The position numbers were made by a program, and so were the translations under genes. The notes below the pieces were generated by a model. It did no database searches, was not told the DNA's origin, and worked only from the letters and a program-made list of their open reading frames with translations. This document shows positions 36,612 to 45,750 of a DNA stretch of 64,000 bases, one piece after another (the stretch's first letter is position 1; each line of letters starts with the position of its first letter). The stretch comes from an uncultured Lachnospiraceae bacterium (GTDB lineage: Bacteria; Bacillota; Clostridia; Lachnospirales; Lachnospiraceae): positions 1 to 64,000 of the forward strand of contig CAJUFE010000018.1 in NCBI GenBank assembly GCA_910585635.1, written 5' to 3'.

Positions 36612-37772
36612 ATGAAAAAGCGAGCAAAAGTTTTAAGCGTGTTACTGGTGGCTGCCATGTCCATATCCGCCCTTTCAGGCTGCGGCGGTGGTGGTGGGTC
36701 GAAGAACAAGGAGCCCATGCCGGAGGTACAGGTGGATCCTAACGCCAAGGTAGTCCTTAACGGCACGGAGATGCCCCTTAGCGAGCTGGTCACCAAGGGA
36801 CAGGAGGAAGGGGACGTACAGTCTGTGGGCATGCCCGATGACTGGGCCAACTGGAAGGGTTCCTGGGAAGGGATCAAGACCACCTACGGCCTCTCCCACG
36901 GGGATGTGGATATGACATCGGCCGAGGAGCTGTCTCAGTTCGCCGCAGAGAAGGACGACCCCACCAAGGATATGGGCGATATCGGCCTCTCCATGACACC
37001 GGAAGCGATCAAGCAGGATGTGATCGGATCCTTTAAGGCCTCCACCTGGGATCAGTTCCCGGATTGGGCAAAGAATCCCGAGGGCCGCTGGGTCATGACC
37101 TATACCGGCTCCATCTCCTTCATCGCCAATACGGAATCCACCGGCGGCAAATGCCCCGCCTCCTGGGCGGAGGTAAAGAGCGGGGATTACCTGGTATCCG
37201 TAGGGAACGTGCTGGGCGGCGCGGCTTCCCAGGTAGCCGTCCTCTCCTGTGCGATCGCCAACGGCGGTTCCTTAGATAACATCCAGCCCGGCATCGACTT
37301 CTTCAAGGAATTAGCCGCGGCAGGCAGGCTGGATACCGGCGACACCACCTCCGCCAGGCTGGCCAGCGGCGAGATGGTCTGCTGCGTGGGCAACTATGAC
37401 TATTCCGTCCTCTCCTGGCGGGATAACATCGTGGCTGAGAACCCGGATATGAAGCTGGACATCACGATCCCCTCTGACGGCTCCGTCACCAACGGATACG
37501 CCCAGATCCTGAACAAATTCGCGCCCCATCCCCATGCGGCTGGGCTGGCGATCGAGTATCTCTGCAGCGACGAGGGCGCGATCGACCGCGCCAGAGGCTA
37601 TGCAAGGCCCACCAAGCAGGGCGTCACCCTGCCGGCCGATGTGGCGGAGAAGCTCTTAAGCGACGATCTTTATGCAAACTGCACCAATATCTCCGATGTA
37701 GAGGGCTTGAACAATGCCTGTGCCGCTATCGCGGAGGCCTGGGAGCGGGAAGTGCTCCCGCTGGTCCAGTAA
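36612..37772 (+). CDS. ABC transporter substrate-binding lipoprotein (PotD-like)
   Basis: 386 residues. Signal peptide with lipobox LSGC and a Gly stretch, then a two-lobed binding protein of the polyamine/iron/phosphonate type (GRWVMTYTGSISFIANTEST; SWAEVKSGDYLVSVGN). AAAGGAGG six bases before the ATG fixes the start. It delivers its ligand to the permeases downstream. The phosphatase-superfamily enzyme before it and the OPA carrier after it suggest an organophosphate or phosphonate ligand rather than polyamines (inference). Confidence 0.85.
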   Translation: MKKRAKVLSVLLVAAMSISALSGCGGGGGSKNKEPMPEVQVDPNAKVVLNGTEMPLSELVTKGQEEGDVQSVGMPDDWANWKGSWEGIKTTYGLSHGDVDMTSAEELSQFAAEKDDPTKDMGDIGLSMTPEAIKQDVIGSFKASTWDQFPDWAKNPEGRWVMTYTGSISFIANTESTGGKCPASWAEVKSGDYLVSVGNVLGGAASQVAVLSCAIANGGSLDNIQPGIDFFKELAAAGRLDTGDTTSARLASGEMVCCVGNYDYSVLSWRDNIVAENPDMKLDITIPSDGSVTNGYAQILNKFAPHPHAAGLAIEYLCSDEGAIDRARGYARPTKQGVTLPADVAEKLLSDDLYANCTNISDVEGLNNACAAIAEAWEREVLPLVQ

Positions 37773-37860
37773 ACAGCCGGCCTGACACATGCGGCGTCAG
37801 GGAGCCTGTCATCACAGCGGAATGCCTCCAGGGGGGCTAGGGCTGTCGCATGATAGCGGC

Positions 37861-37910
37861 TATATACAAGACATATAGGATAGATGCTCTGTATCCATAT
37901 ATTGTATATA
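37861..37910 (+). other. Stem-loop in the binding-protein/permease spacer
   Basis: TATATACA pairs with TGTATATA, and inside it CATATAGGATA pairs with TATCCATATAT, giving a long A/T-rich stem without a T-run. Such a structure after the binding-protein gene often protects its mRNA so that binding protein exceeds permease. Confidence 0.6.
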
Positions 37911-38009
37911 GGCCACATCCTGCAACACCTCTTCTCCCCGGCAGGCCATCCGCGGGCAGGCATCCCTCCCGCCGTGGGACCTGGCCACCGATAAGGGGAG
38001 AATGAACGT

Positions 38010-38864
38010 ATGAAAACAAAATATAAGCTCAAAAATCTCTTGACGATGCTCCCGCTCCTGTTCCTGGCCGCGTTGTTCATCTTTCTTCCGATCCTGAGCA
38101 TGATCAGACAGAGCTTTACGCTGCCGGAAGCGGGGACATTTACCTTTAGCAACTATGTGACCATATTTACCGATCCTATCTACCGGGTGGCTACAGAAAA
38201 CAGCCTGTACCTATCCTTTATCTCTACGATCGTCGGACTGATCATCTCCTTCCTGATCGCGTACTCCGTCAATGAGCTGGGCCAGAAGGGCCAGGGGCGC
38301 ATCCTCTCCATGCTGAACATGGTCTCCAACTTCGCGGGTCTGCCTTTGTACTTCTCCTTCGTCGTCATCCTGGGGAATACCGGCATCTTCGTGCTGGCCT
38401 TAAAGGCGATCGGCGTGGAGCTGGCCACCGTGTTCAAGCTCTACTCCATGCAGGGGCTCATGCTGATGTTCATCTACTTCCAGCTCCCCCTAGGGAGCCT
38501 GATGCTGGTCCCCGCCTTCCAGGCGATCAAGCCGGCATGGAAGGAGGCTGCGGAGCTGATGGAGGCCAACTCCATCCAGTTCTGGACCAAGATCGGGATC
38601 CCGGTGATGCTGCCCAGCCTTTTGGATACCTTTTCCCTGCTGTTCGCCAACGCGATCACCGCCTATGCTACGGTGCTCCTTCTGGTGACCACCAGTATCC
38701 CTCTCCTGCCGGTCAAGATCACCACCATGTTCACCGGTGAGATGACCCCTCAGAGAGAGATGGGCTCCACCCTGGCGATCTGGATGATCGCGCTGATGCT
38801 GGCCGTGATCTGCGGATGTAACCTGCTGAAAAAGCTGCTGTATAAAGGAGGGAGCGGATCATGA
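38010..38864 (+). CDS. ABC transporter permease (PotB-like)
   Basis: 284 residues, six membrane helices, EAA loop AIKPAWKEAAELMEANSIQF. First permease of the importer. AAGGGGAG lies before the ATG, after a 237-bp spacer that carries a stem-loop. It overlaps the next permease gene by four bases (ATGA), so the two are translationally coupled. Confidence 0.9.
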   Translation: MKTKYKLKNLLTMLPLLFLAALFIFLPILSMIRQSFTLPEAGTFTFSNYVTIFTDPIYRVATENSLYLSFISTIVGLIISFLIAYSVNELGQKGQGRILSMLNMVSNFAGLPLYFSFVVILGNTGIFVLALKAIGVELATVFKLYSMQGLMLMFIYFQLPLGSLMLVPAFQAIKPAWKEAAELMEANSIQFWTKIGIPVMLPSLLDTFSLLFANAITAYATVLLLVTTSIPLLPVKITTMFTGEMTPQREMGSTLAIWMIALMLAVICGCNLLKKLLYKGGSGS

Positions 38865-39643
38865 AACGTAAAAAGACATTCCCCTATGTGGTGTTGACAT
38901 TGACCTGCATCTTTCTGCTGATCCCCTTCGCCGCTACCCTGATCTATTCCTTCACCGTAGGGTGGACCAAGCTCCTCCCCTCCGGCTGGACCTTGAAGTA
39001 TTGGGGACAGGCCTTTACCGAGCCGGATCTGTGGCCGGCGATCTTCAGAGGCGTGCTGATCAGCATCCCCCCGATCATCATCTGCAACGTGGTGGTGATC
39101 CTGGCGCTGTACACCGCCGTGGTGTACTATCCAAAGCTGGAAAAATATATCCAGGCCATCTGTATGGTGCCCAATTCCTTAAAGGGCGTGACCATCGCTA
39201 TCCCGGTCCTGGCCCTCTACGCGGGGACCCCCACGATCTTCTCTAACCGCATGGTGATGATGGTCTGCATCTACAGCATCTCGATCCTGCCCTTTGTCTA
39301 TCAGGGGATCCGGAACAACCTCCACGGGATCAACGTGACCCAGCTTTTGGAGGCGGCGGAGATCTTAGGGGCGGGCAAGCTCTACGCCTTCGGTCGGATC
39401 ATCCTGCCCAGCATGCTGTCGGGGATCTTAGTCTCCTCGCTGCTGGCATTGTCCACCGTGTTCGGCGACTTTGCCATCATCAAGATCATCGCCGGGAATA
39501 AGTACCAGACCATCCAGATGCTCCTTTACAACAGCCGCCTGATCGTCCTCCAGTACCAGTGCGTGATCGTGATCATCATGTTCACGGCCACCCTGATCAT
39601 CTCCCAGACGGTCTTTACATTCCAGAATAAGAAAAAGAGGTAG
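38861..39643 (+). CDS. ABC transporter permease (PotC-like)
   Basis: 260 residues, six membrane helices, EAA loop TQLLEAAEILGAGKLYAFGR. Second permease; its ATG overlaps the previous stop. The ATPase gene follows after 8 bp, completing a standard importer. Confidence 0.9.
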   Translation: MKRKKTFPYVVLTLTCIFLLIPFAATLIYSFTVGWTKLLPSGWTLKYWGQAFTEPDLWPAIFRGVLISIPPIIICNVVVILALYTAVVYYPKLEKYIQAICMVPNSLKGVTIAIPVLALYAGTPTIFSNRMVMMVCIYSISILPFVYQGIRNNLHGINVTQLLEAAEILGAGKLYAFGRIILPSMLSGILVSSLLALSTVFGDFAIIKIIAGNKYQTIQMLLYNSRLIVLQYQCVIVIIMFTATLIISQTVFTFQNKKKR

Positions 39644-39651
39644 GTGGGATC

Positions 39652-40662
39652 ATGTCATATATCGAATTTAAAAATATCCATAAGCGTTTCGGCGATGTCC
39701 ATGTGCTCAAAGGGATCGATCTGACGATCGAACAAGGAGAGTTCGTGACCTTACTTGGTCCCTCCGGCTGCGGCAAGAGCACCCTGCTGCGCTGTTTTTC
39801 CGGTCTGGAGACCGTCAGCGAGGGGCAGATCTTCTTAGACGGCGTGGATATCACGGGCTTTACGCCTAAGCAGAGGAAGATCGGCATGGTGTTCCAGCAG
39901 TACAGCCTCTTCCCCAACATGACCGTGCGGCAAAATGTGGCCTTCGGCCTCCAGATCCAGAAGAAGGACAAGGCCGTCATCGATGAAAAGGTCCGGGAGA
40001 CCCTGGAGATCGTGGGCCTGTCGGAAAAGATCGACCAATATCCCAGACAGCTCTCCGGCGGCCAGCAGCAGCGTGTGGCCCTTGCCAGAGCGATCGTCAT
40101 GGAGCCGAAGGTCCTCCTTTTGGACGAGCCCTTGAGCGCTATCGACGCGCTGCTGAGACGGAACCTCCAGGTGGAGATACGCAAGATCCAGCAGAAGCTG
40201 GGGATCACCGCCATCTTCGTCACCCACGACCAGGAGGAGGCCATGGTGATGTCCGACACGATCCATCTCTTTAACCTGGGGAAGATCGAACAGTCCGGCT
40301 CACCAGAGCAGATCTACGCCTACCCGAAGACTAAGTTCGCCGCCAATTTCATCGGCCATTACAACATCCTGGAGGTGGAGGCCTTAAAGGCGTTCTTCCC
40401 GGTGGAGTCCGCCAGCGGTTCTGTGGCGATCCGCCCCGAAGCCATCCACATCTCCCAAACAGCAGGCTGCGGCCCTGACGCCGTGGAGTTGGGGGGCAAG
40501 ATCGTGGGCGCCATGTCCCGAGGGACTACCGTGGCCTATACGGTGGACTGCAGCGGCATAGAGATCAACGCCGACCGGCTGTTCAGCCCCAACGGGGGCA
40601 TCGAGGCCGGGGAAGAGGTCTGGCTCCAGATCCCGAAGAAGGATATCCTGGAGCTGCGTTAG
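39652..40662 (+). CDS. ABC transporter ATP-binding protein (PotA-like)
   Basis: 336 residues. Walker A GPSGCGKST, Q-loop MVFQQYSLFPNM, signature LSGGQQQRVALARAI, Walker B VLLLDEPLSAID, H-loop VTHDQEEA, then a C-terminal TOBE-like domain (VAIRPEAIHIS). Powers the importer encoded by the three genes before it. Unlike the two sugar ABC operons in the window, this one carries its own ATPase. Confidence 0.93.
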   Translation: MSYIEFKNIHKRFGDVHVLKGIDLTIEQGEFVTLLGPSGCGKSTLLRCFSGLETVSEGQIFLDGVDITGFTPKQRKIGMVFQQYSLFPNMTVRQNVAFGLQIQKKDKAVIDEKVRETLEIVGLSEKIDQYPRQLSGGQQQRVALARAIVMEPKVLLLDEPLSAIDALLRRNLQVEIRKIQQKLGITAIFVTHDQEEAMVMSDTIHLFNLGKIEQSGSPEQIYAYPKTKFAANFIGHYNILEVEALKAFFPVESASGSVAIRPEAIHISQTAGCGPDAVELGGKIVGAMSRGTTVAYTVDCSGIEINADRLFSPNGGIEAGEEVWLQIPKKDILELR

Positions 40663-40673
40663 TTCCAGACTGC

Positions 40674-40700
40674 TAAAGAGGGGCTGCTGCAGCCCCTTTG
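40674..40700 (+). terminator. Hairpin after the ATPase gene
   Basis: AGGGGCTG-CTG-CAGCCCCT with TTTG after it, 12 bp after the ATPase stop and 25 bp before the MFS gene. It probably lowers rather than stops expression of the MFS gene. Confidence 0.65.
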
Positions 40701-40724
40701 CAGGATACAGGAAGGTAAGGGTTT

Positions 40725-42014
40725 ATGGAAAAGTTAAGAAAGATCACCGATGACAGGACCGCGCGGGTCTTATTCCTGCTGTGCTGGTCGGCATATTTCA
40801 CGTCCTATATCGGACGGCTGAACTACTCTTCGGCCATGACCGCCATGATCCAGGAGCAGATCCTGACCAAGAGCCAGGCCGGGTTCATCAGTATGGTCTA
40901 TTTTTTTGCCTATGGGATCGGCCAGCTGTGCAATGGCCTCTTAGGGGACCGGATCCATCCGGGGCGGATGATCTTCACCGGTCTGTCCCTGGCGGCGGTC
41001 ATGAACCTGCTGATGGGATTCACCGGTAATTTCTTCCTCATGTCCGTGATCTGGGGGATCAACGGCTACGCCCAGGCCATGATCTGGCCGCCGATCATCC
41101 GCATCTTCGCGGAGATGCTGGAGAAGGAGAAAAAGATGCGCTACTGCGTGGACATCGTCTCCTCCCAGGTGGTAGGGACCCTGGCCTCCTACCTGATCGC
41201 CGCGGCGGTCATGTGGCTATTTGGCTGGAAGGCCGTCTTCGCCGCGGCCGCCCTCTGTCTGGCGGTGATGGCGGCGGCGTGGATGGCAGGCTTTAAGCGG
41301 GTGGAGAAGGGCGGCGGTAAAGCCCATGTCGAGGCACAGGCTTCCGCCTCTTCTGCACAGACACAGACCGCTGTCCCGTCCACAGACAGTCGGTCCGCAT
41401 CCGCAGGCAATACCGCTCCGGACCACAGCTTCTCTCATCTCCTGCTCCACTGCGGCCTGCTGGCGGTCCTCTTCCCGGTGGTGATCCACGGGATGCTGAA
41501 GGATGGTGTGACCACCTGGGTGCCTACCTACATCACAGAGACCTTCATGACCTCCCCCTCCTTCTCCATCCTGGTGACCACTGTATTGCCGGTGATCAAC
41601 CTGACCGGAGCCTACGCGGCCAGAACTGTCTACAAAAAATGCAGAGAGCACGAGGTGAAGGCGGCCGCTCTGTTCTTCACTGTGGCTACGGCGGCCCTCT
41701 GCGGCCTATGGGTGGGAAGGGGCGTGTCGATCCTCCTGACGGTCCTGCTCTTCGCTCTCACCACCGCCTCCATGATGGCGGTGAACACCCTCTTCGTGAA
41801 CATGCTCCCCCTGCGGTTCGAACGGCTGGGACGGGTATCCACCGTCTCCGGGTTCTTAAACTCCGCCGCCTACCTGGGCACGGCGGTCTCCACCTTCACG
41901 ATCGGGATCATGGTGGAACGGATGGGCTGGGATGTAACGATCGGCAGCTGGGTCCTGCTCACGGGGGGCGCACTGGTTGTGTGCATCTTGTTCAGGAAGC
42001 GGGAGATCGGGTAG
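40725..42014 (+). CDS. MFS transporter, organophosphate:phosphate antiporter-like
   Basis: 429 residues, twelve membrane helices with a long hydrophilic loop in the middle (about 195-230). The N-terminal half fits the GlpT/UhpT branch (YFTSYIGRLNYSSAMTAMI; FFAYGIGQLCNGLLGDR). That branch exchanges sugar or glycerol phosphates for inorganic phosphate. Placed after a phosphatase-superfamily enzyme and a PotABCD-like importer, it supports an organophosphate-use operon. GAAGGTAAGGG is the ribosome site. Confidence 0.82.
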   Translation: MEKLRKITDDRTARVLFLLCWSAYFTSYIGRLNYSSAMTAMIQEQILTKSQAGFISMVYFFAYGIGQLCNGLLGDRIHPGRMIFTGLSLAAVMNLLMGFTGNFFLMSVIWGINGYAQAMIWPPIIRIFAEMLEKEKKMRYCVDIVSSQVVGTLASYLIAAAVMWLFGWKAVFAAAALCLAVMAAAWMAGFKRVEKGGGKAHVEAQASASSAQTQTAVPSTDSRSASAGNTAPDHSFSHLLLHCGLLAVLFPVVIHGMLKDGVTTWVPTYITETFMTSPSFSILVTTVLPVINLTGAYAARTVYKKCREHEVKAAALFFTVATAALCGLWVGRGVSILLTVLLFALTTASMMAVNTLFVNMLPLRFERLGRVSTVSGFLNSAAYLGTAVSTFTIGIMVERMGWDVTIGSWVLLTGGALVVCILFRKREIG

Positions 42015-42046
42015 ACCTACGATCCACAGACACTCACAGACCAGGC

Positions 42047-42073
42047 AACGCCGCCCTGGAAAAAGGCGGCGTT
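42047..42073 (+). terminator. Terminator of the organophosphate operon
   Basis: AACGCCGCC-(nine bases)-GGCGGCGTT, 32 bp after the MFS stop; the T-run after it is weak. Confidence 0.7.
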
Positions 42074-42079
42074 ACCTAT

Positions 42080-42117
42080 TGACAAAAACTATATCATGAT
42101 CATAGCATATTTTGTCA
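42080..42117. promoter_or_regulatory. Inverted repeat TGACAAAA ... TTTTGTCA
   Basis: Perfect 8-bp arms with an inner ATGATCAT palindrome, in an A/T-rich island between two convergent genes. Role unknown; perhaps a protein site or the relic of a promoter. Confidence 0.45.
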
Positions 42118-42205
42118 GATCTATATAGTGACATATTGCCCAAGATCATCAAGAGACAGGTCGTTTGTTTCTTTTTACAGATCGACCAGAGGACCCGTTG
42201 CAGGA

Positions 42206-43534
42206 CTACCGGCTGCTATACACTGACCGTTCCTCCTCCCTTAAAAACCACCCGGTGATCCCCAGCGTCACCGCCTCCGTCACCGGCGCGGCCAGCCACA
42301 CGCCGGTCATCCCGAAGAGAGCCGGGAGCACAAAGATGCACACGAGGAGCACCCCAAGCCCTCTGGAAAAGGAGATCGCCGCCGACTGGAAGGCCCGCCC
42401 GGTGGCGGTGAAATAAAAGGAGGCGATAGCGTTGATCCCGGAGGCGAAGAAGGAGGTCATGAAGATCCACATCCCGGCCCCCACCATCTCCTGCACCGCG
42501 CTGCTCCTGACGAACATGCCGCCATATCCGTCTTTGACCGCCGCCAGTATGAGGAACACCACCGCGCCGGCCAAAAAGACATAGCGGCTGGTCCTCTTCC
42601 GGATCGCGGCCGCCAGCGCCTTCTCCCGGGCCCCGTAGCAGAAGCTCATCAGCGGGCTGGCCCCCTGCCCGAACCCGATGACCACCATGCTGAACAGATA
42701 GGCCACATAGCCCACGATGGTAAAGGCGGTGACGCCGTCCACGCCGATCCGGCGCATGATCACGAAGTTATAGGCGAACATGGCGATCCCGGTGGACATC
42801 TCGCCGATGAACTCTGAGCTGCCGTTCAGGATCCCCTGTACAAAGATCTGGGGCGAAAAACGGAACCTCCCCAGGCGATAGACCTGGGCTTTTTTGTGGA
42901 AATAGCGGAGGATCCAGGCCAGGGAGACCAGCGCCGAGACCAGGGAGGCCCAGGCGATCCCCGCCGCGCCCAGGGAGAGGAGCCCGGCCAGCACATAGTC
43001 TAAGATCACGTTCAGGAGGGCGTTGACCACGGTCACCTGCAGGTAGAAGGCCGGATGCCCCTCTCCCCGGATGAACATGCCGAAGGAGGAGTTGACCACC
43101 ATCACCGGCAGCTCCAGGAGCATGACCTGATGATATCCCCGGAAATACCGGATCACCTGTCCATCCGCCCGCAGCAGCGTGAGCATGGGCCGAAAGCCGA
43201 TCCACATGACACAGCTCAGCGCCAGGGAGGCCGCCGCCGCGGTGGCGATGGTCTGGCGGAAGACCTGTGCGCAACAAGCCTTATCCCCGGCGCCAAGGGC
43301 CATCCCGGCGATCGACACGCCGCCGATGGAGATCATCAGGCCGATCCCCAGATACAGATAGACAATCGGGAGCCCTAAGTTAACCGCCGCGATCCCCTCT
43401 TTTCCCACGAAGTTCCCCATAAAGAACCCATCCGCCACGGTGATAAAGGCCGTCAGCACCATGGAGACGATCGCGGGAACGGAATACTGCCATATCTTTT
43501 TCCTAATGTCTTGTTTGATCTCGTTCAGATCCAT
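42206..43534 (-). CDS. MATE-family efflux transporter
   Basis: 442 residues, twelve membrane helices in two MatE halves (TAFITVADGFFMGNFVG near the start; VVIGFGQGASPLMSFCYGA at the second half). Sodium- or proton-driven export of drugs or metabolites. The ATG at 43534 follows AAGGAGGGA; the frame reaching 43582 runs over that site. The AraC gene upstream on the same strand may control it. Confidence 0.9.
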   Translation of the reverse strand: MDLNEIKQDIRKKIWQYSVPAIVSMVLTAFITVADGFFMGNFVGKEGIAAVNLGLPIVYLYLGIGLMISIGGVSIAGMALGAGDKACCAQVFRQTIATAAAASLALSCVMWIGFRPMLTLLRADGQVIRYFRGYHQVMLLELPVMVVNSSFGMFIRGEGHPAFYLQVTVVNALLNVILDYVLAGLLSLGAAGIAWASLVSALVSLAWILRYFHKKAQVYRLGRFRFSPQIFVQGILNGSSEFIGEMSTGIAMFAYNFVIMRRIGVDGVTAFTIVGYVAYLFSMVVIGFGQGASPLMSFCYGAREKALAAAIRKRTSRYVFLAGAVVFLILAAVKDGYGGMFVRSSAVQEMVGAGMWIFMTSFFASGINAIASFYFTATGRAFQSAAISFSRGLGVLLVCIFVLPALFGMTGVWLAAPVTEAVTLGITGWFLREEERSVYSSR

Positions 43535-43671
43535 AAAAAGATCCCTCCTTATACTGTAAGATGATCGGCCGACCATCCCCATTATAAAGGAGGGATATCT
43601 ATTTTACTTCTGGATCCTTGCTGTCTTTTCCTGCCGCGTGCCGCCCTCTCACCGGCAGGATCGCCCTTTGA

Positions 43672-44379
43672 TCAGAACAGGAATTTCGTCTCCGTCCGGA
43701 ACTGGGACGGGGTCATCCCGGTGATCTGGCGGAAGCATTTGGCAAAATGGCTCTGGGAACAGAAGCCCAGGGGATCCCATATCTCGTTCATGCAGTAGCT
43801 CTTTCTGGACAGCATCAGCTTTGCCATGCCGATCTTCTCCTTCAGGATCCACTTATGTACCGTCTCCCCCGTCTCCTTCTTGATCGTGTGAGAGAGATGG
43901 CTCTTGCTGATACAAAGTGCCTCCGCGATATCCTCTAAAGCCAGCGGCTCATAGATGTGGCCCCGCACATATCGCTGGAACTTGACAAAGACGGGAGAAG
44001 CCTCGCCCACATAGGTGTTTTCCCCGATGATCCGGGCAAGATCCGCCAGATAATCTTCGCTGAGCTCCACCAGCCTCCAGGGCGTACCGGCGTCCTGGGA
44101 CCTGTGGATGCATCGCTCAAAGCCCGCGTCCACCAGTGTGTTGGGGACACCTACCTTCTCCGCGATCTTCACCGCCTCCACCCAGAGCACCATACATACC
44201 CGCAGCGCATAGGCACGGTCTCCCATGAAGAACCGTTCGCACACCGCTCTTTTCTCCGCTTCACCGTATCGGCTCCGGATGATATCCGCCCGTCCCTGGC
44301 GGACACATTCCAGCCAAAGGTCGAACATGCTGTCATCAAATGCGGAACCCTCCGATCCATCCCCTTTAAACCTGTCCAT
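43672..44379 (-). CDS. AraC-family transcriptional regulator
   Basis: 235 residues. An N-terminal helical region without the usual cupin, then an AraC DNA-binding domain at about 130-235 (LALEDIAEALCISKSHLSHT; ILKEKIGMAKLMLSRKS; FCSQSHFAKCFRQITGMTP). Divergent from the LacI gene. Its promoter is bracketed by two copies of the motif found across the sucrose locus, so it is probably under LacI control. Targets may be the MATE gene or the GH32 operon. Confidence 0.87.
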   Translation of the reverse strand: MDRFKGDGSEGSAFDDSMFDLWLECVRQGRADIIRSRYGEAEKRAVCERFFMGDRAYALRVCMVLWVEAVKIAEKVGVPNTLVDAGFERCIHRSQDAGTPWRLVELSEDYLADLARIIGENTYVGEASPVFVKFQRYVRGHIYEPLALEDIAEALCISKSHLSHTIKKETGETVHKWILKEKIGMAKLMLSRKSYCMNEIWDPLGFCSQSHFAKCFRQITGMTPSQFRTETKFLF

Positions 44380-44446
44380 CGGAACACCCCTTGCCCATGG
44401 ATGAGCCTGTCATCTCCCACTGCGTTTACTCATATGTAAACTTTCA

Positions 44447-44555
44447 TTTTTACATTTGCACAAATATCATATCACTTATAGTTATTATAGTCAACTGCTT
44501 TTTACATTTGCACAAGAAAAGACCTTGCACTCAACCAGATGCTTTTACATTTGAC
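44447..44555. promoter_or_regulatory. Three direct operator repeats between araC-type and lacI-type genes
   Basis: TTTTTACATTTGCACAA at 44447-44463 and 44499-44515, and TTTTACATTTGAC at 44543-44555, spaced 52 and 44 bp (near whole helical turns). The first two bracket the AraC-gene promoter and the third overlaps the LacI-gene -35 box. GTTTAC ... GTAAAC (44424-44441) is a further half-related inverted repeat. Confidence 0.75.
44466..44494 (-). promoter_or_regulatory. Promoter of the AraC-family gene
   Basis: On the minus strand TTGACT (44489-44494), 17-bp spacer, TATGAT (44466-44471), lying exactly between operator repeats 1 and 2. Confidence 0.8.
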
Positions 44556-44579
44556 GTATCAAGATCCGTGCATTATAAT
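44551..44579 (+). promoter_or_regulatory. Promoter of the LacI-family gene
   Basis: TTGACG (44551-44556), 17-bp spacer, TATAAT (44574-44579). Operator repeat 3 covers the -35 box, so autorepression is likely. Confidence 0.85.
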
Positions 44580-44615
44580 GTTTAGTGCAGATGTTAGCAA
44601 AAGGAGGAGCGCACC

Positions 44616-45695
44616 ATGGCGAACAGGGTCACCATACAGGATATCGCAGATGCCCTTGGCGTATCCAGGAACACGGTCTCAAAGGCCATCAATAACACCG
44701 GCATCCTTGCCGATGCCACCAGGGAAAAGATCTTGAAGAAAGCGGCGGAGATGGGCTATAAGCAGTTCACCCAGTTCATCCCCGCCGTCCCCGGCCGGAT
44801 GGCCCCTCTGCTGACGGGGCCTGATAAAAAGGGGGAGATCGTCCTCTTTACCACCGTGTTCTGGGCAAAAAACTCTTATGTCTCTACGTTAGTAGAGACC
44901 TTCCAGAAAAAGCTCTCTAAACAGGGCTACGGCCTCACCATGCACCGCATCCTCCACGAGGAGGTGGACCGGATGGAGCTGCCCCGGGCCTTCGATCCGG
45001 AAAGGACCTCGGGGATCATCTGCTTTGAGCTGTTCGACGACCGCTACTGCCAGATGGTCTGCAGTCTGGGCATCCCGGTACTTTTCACGGACGCGCCCGT
45101 CGGTTCTATGGGAGCGCCCTTGCCTGCCGACGTGATCTATGCAGATGACCGATCTGCCATTTGTGCATTTGTAAAAGAGATGGCTTTAAGAGGCAAAACG
45201 AAGATCGGGTTTGTGGGCGATCATCTGCACAGCCTGTCCTTTTTCCAGCGGTACATGAGCTATCGCACCGCCATGCTCCTGGCAGGCCTCCCCTGCCCGG
45301 AAGACTGCTGCATCCTTGGGAATAAAGAAGGAGTCCGTTATCCGGACTCCAACGACTATCAGGACTATCTGACCGAACAGCTCCGATCCATAAAAAGCCT
45401 CCCGGAGGTGTTCATCTGCGCCAATGATTTTGTTGCGGTGGACCTTTTGCAGGTGATGAAAAAGCAGAAGATCTCCGTCCCCGCCGATCTCTATCTGTGC
45501 GGCTTTGACGACGCACCGGAGACCAGGATGGTGACCCCTTCGCTCACCACCGTCCACGTGGACAGCGAGAGCATGGGGGCCACGGCCTTCCACCTGCTCC
45601 TGTCACGGATCGAAGATCCGTCCCTGGCTTTCCGCACCGTGTATGTCGGGACAACACTGGTCTTCCGGGATTCCACAGGGGACTTTTCCGGATGA
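44616..45695 (+). CDS. LacI-family transcriptional regulator
   Basis: 359 residues. DNA-binding domain VTIQDIADALGVSRNTVSKA with hinge region, then a periplasmic-binding-protein-like effector domain (DRSAICAFVKEMALRGKTKI; FICANDFVAVDLLQVM; LYLCGFDDAPETRMVTPSLT). Likely repressor of the GH32/ABC sucrose or fructan operon downstream, of the divergent AraC gene, and of itself, since related motif copies occur at all three promoters and inside this gene. AAAAGGAGG gives the start. Confidence 0.9.
   Translation: MANRVTIQDIADALGVSRNTVSKAINNTGILADATREKILKKAAEMGYKQFTQFIPAVPGRMAPLLTGPDKKGEIVLFTTVFWAKNSYVSTLVETFQKKLSKQGYGLTMHRILHEEVDRMELPRAFDPERTSGIICFELFDDRYCQMVCSLGIPVLFTDAPVGSMGAPLPADVIYADDRSAICAFVKEMALRGKTKIGFVGDHLHSLSFFQRYMSYRTAMLLAGLPCPEDCCILGNKEGVRYPDSNDYQDYLTEQLRSIKSLPEVFICANDFVAVDLLQVMKKQKISVPADLYLCGFDDAPETRMVTPSLTTVHVDSESMGATAFHLLLSRIEDPSLAFRTVYVGTTLVFRDSTGDFSG
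45158..45177 (-). promoter_or_regulatory. Intragenic operator-like motif in the LacI gene
   Basis: On the minus strand CTTTTACAAATGCACAAATG, differing from the intergenic repeats mainly in the middle (AAAT for TTTG spacing). About 600 bp from the promoter copies, it could act as an auxiliary operator for DNA looping, as O2 does in lac. Confidence 0.5.
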
Positions 45696-45750
45696 CCTGC
45701 TCCGTCCGGCCAAGATCTCTGGTCGGACCATCCCTGTCCGGCCTGGACCT

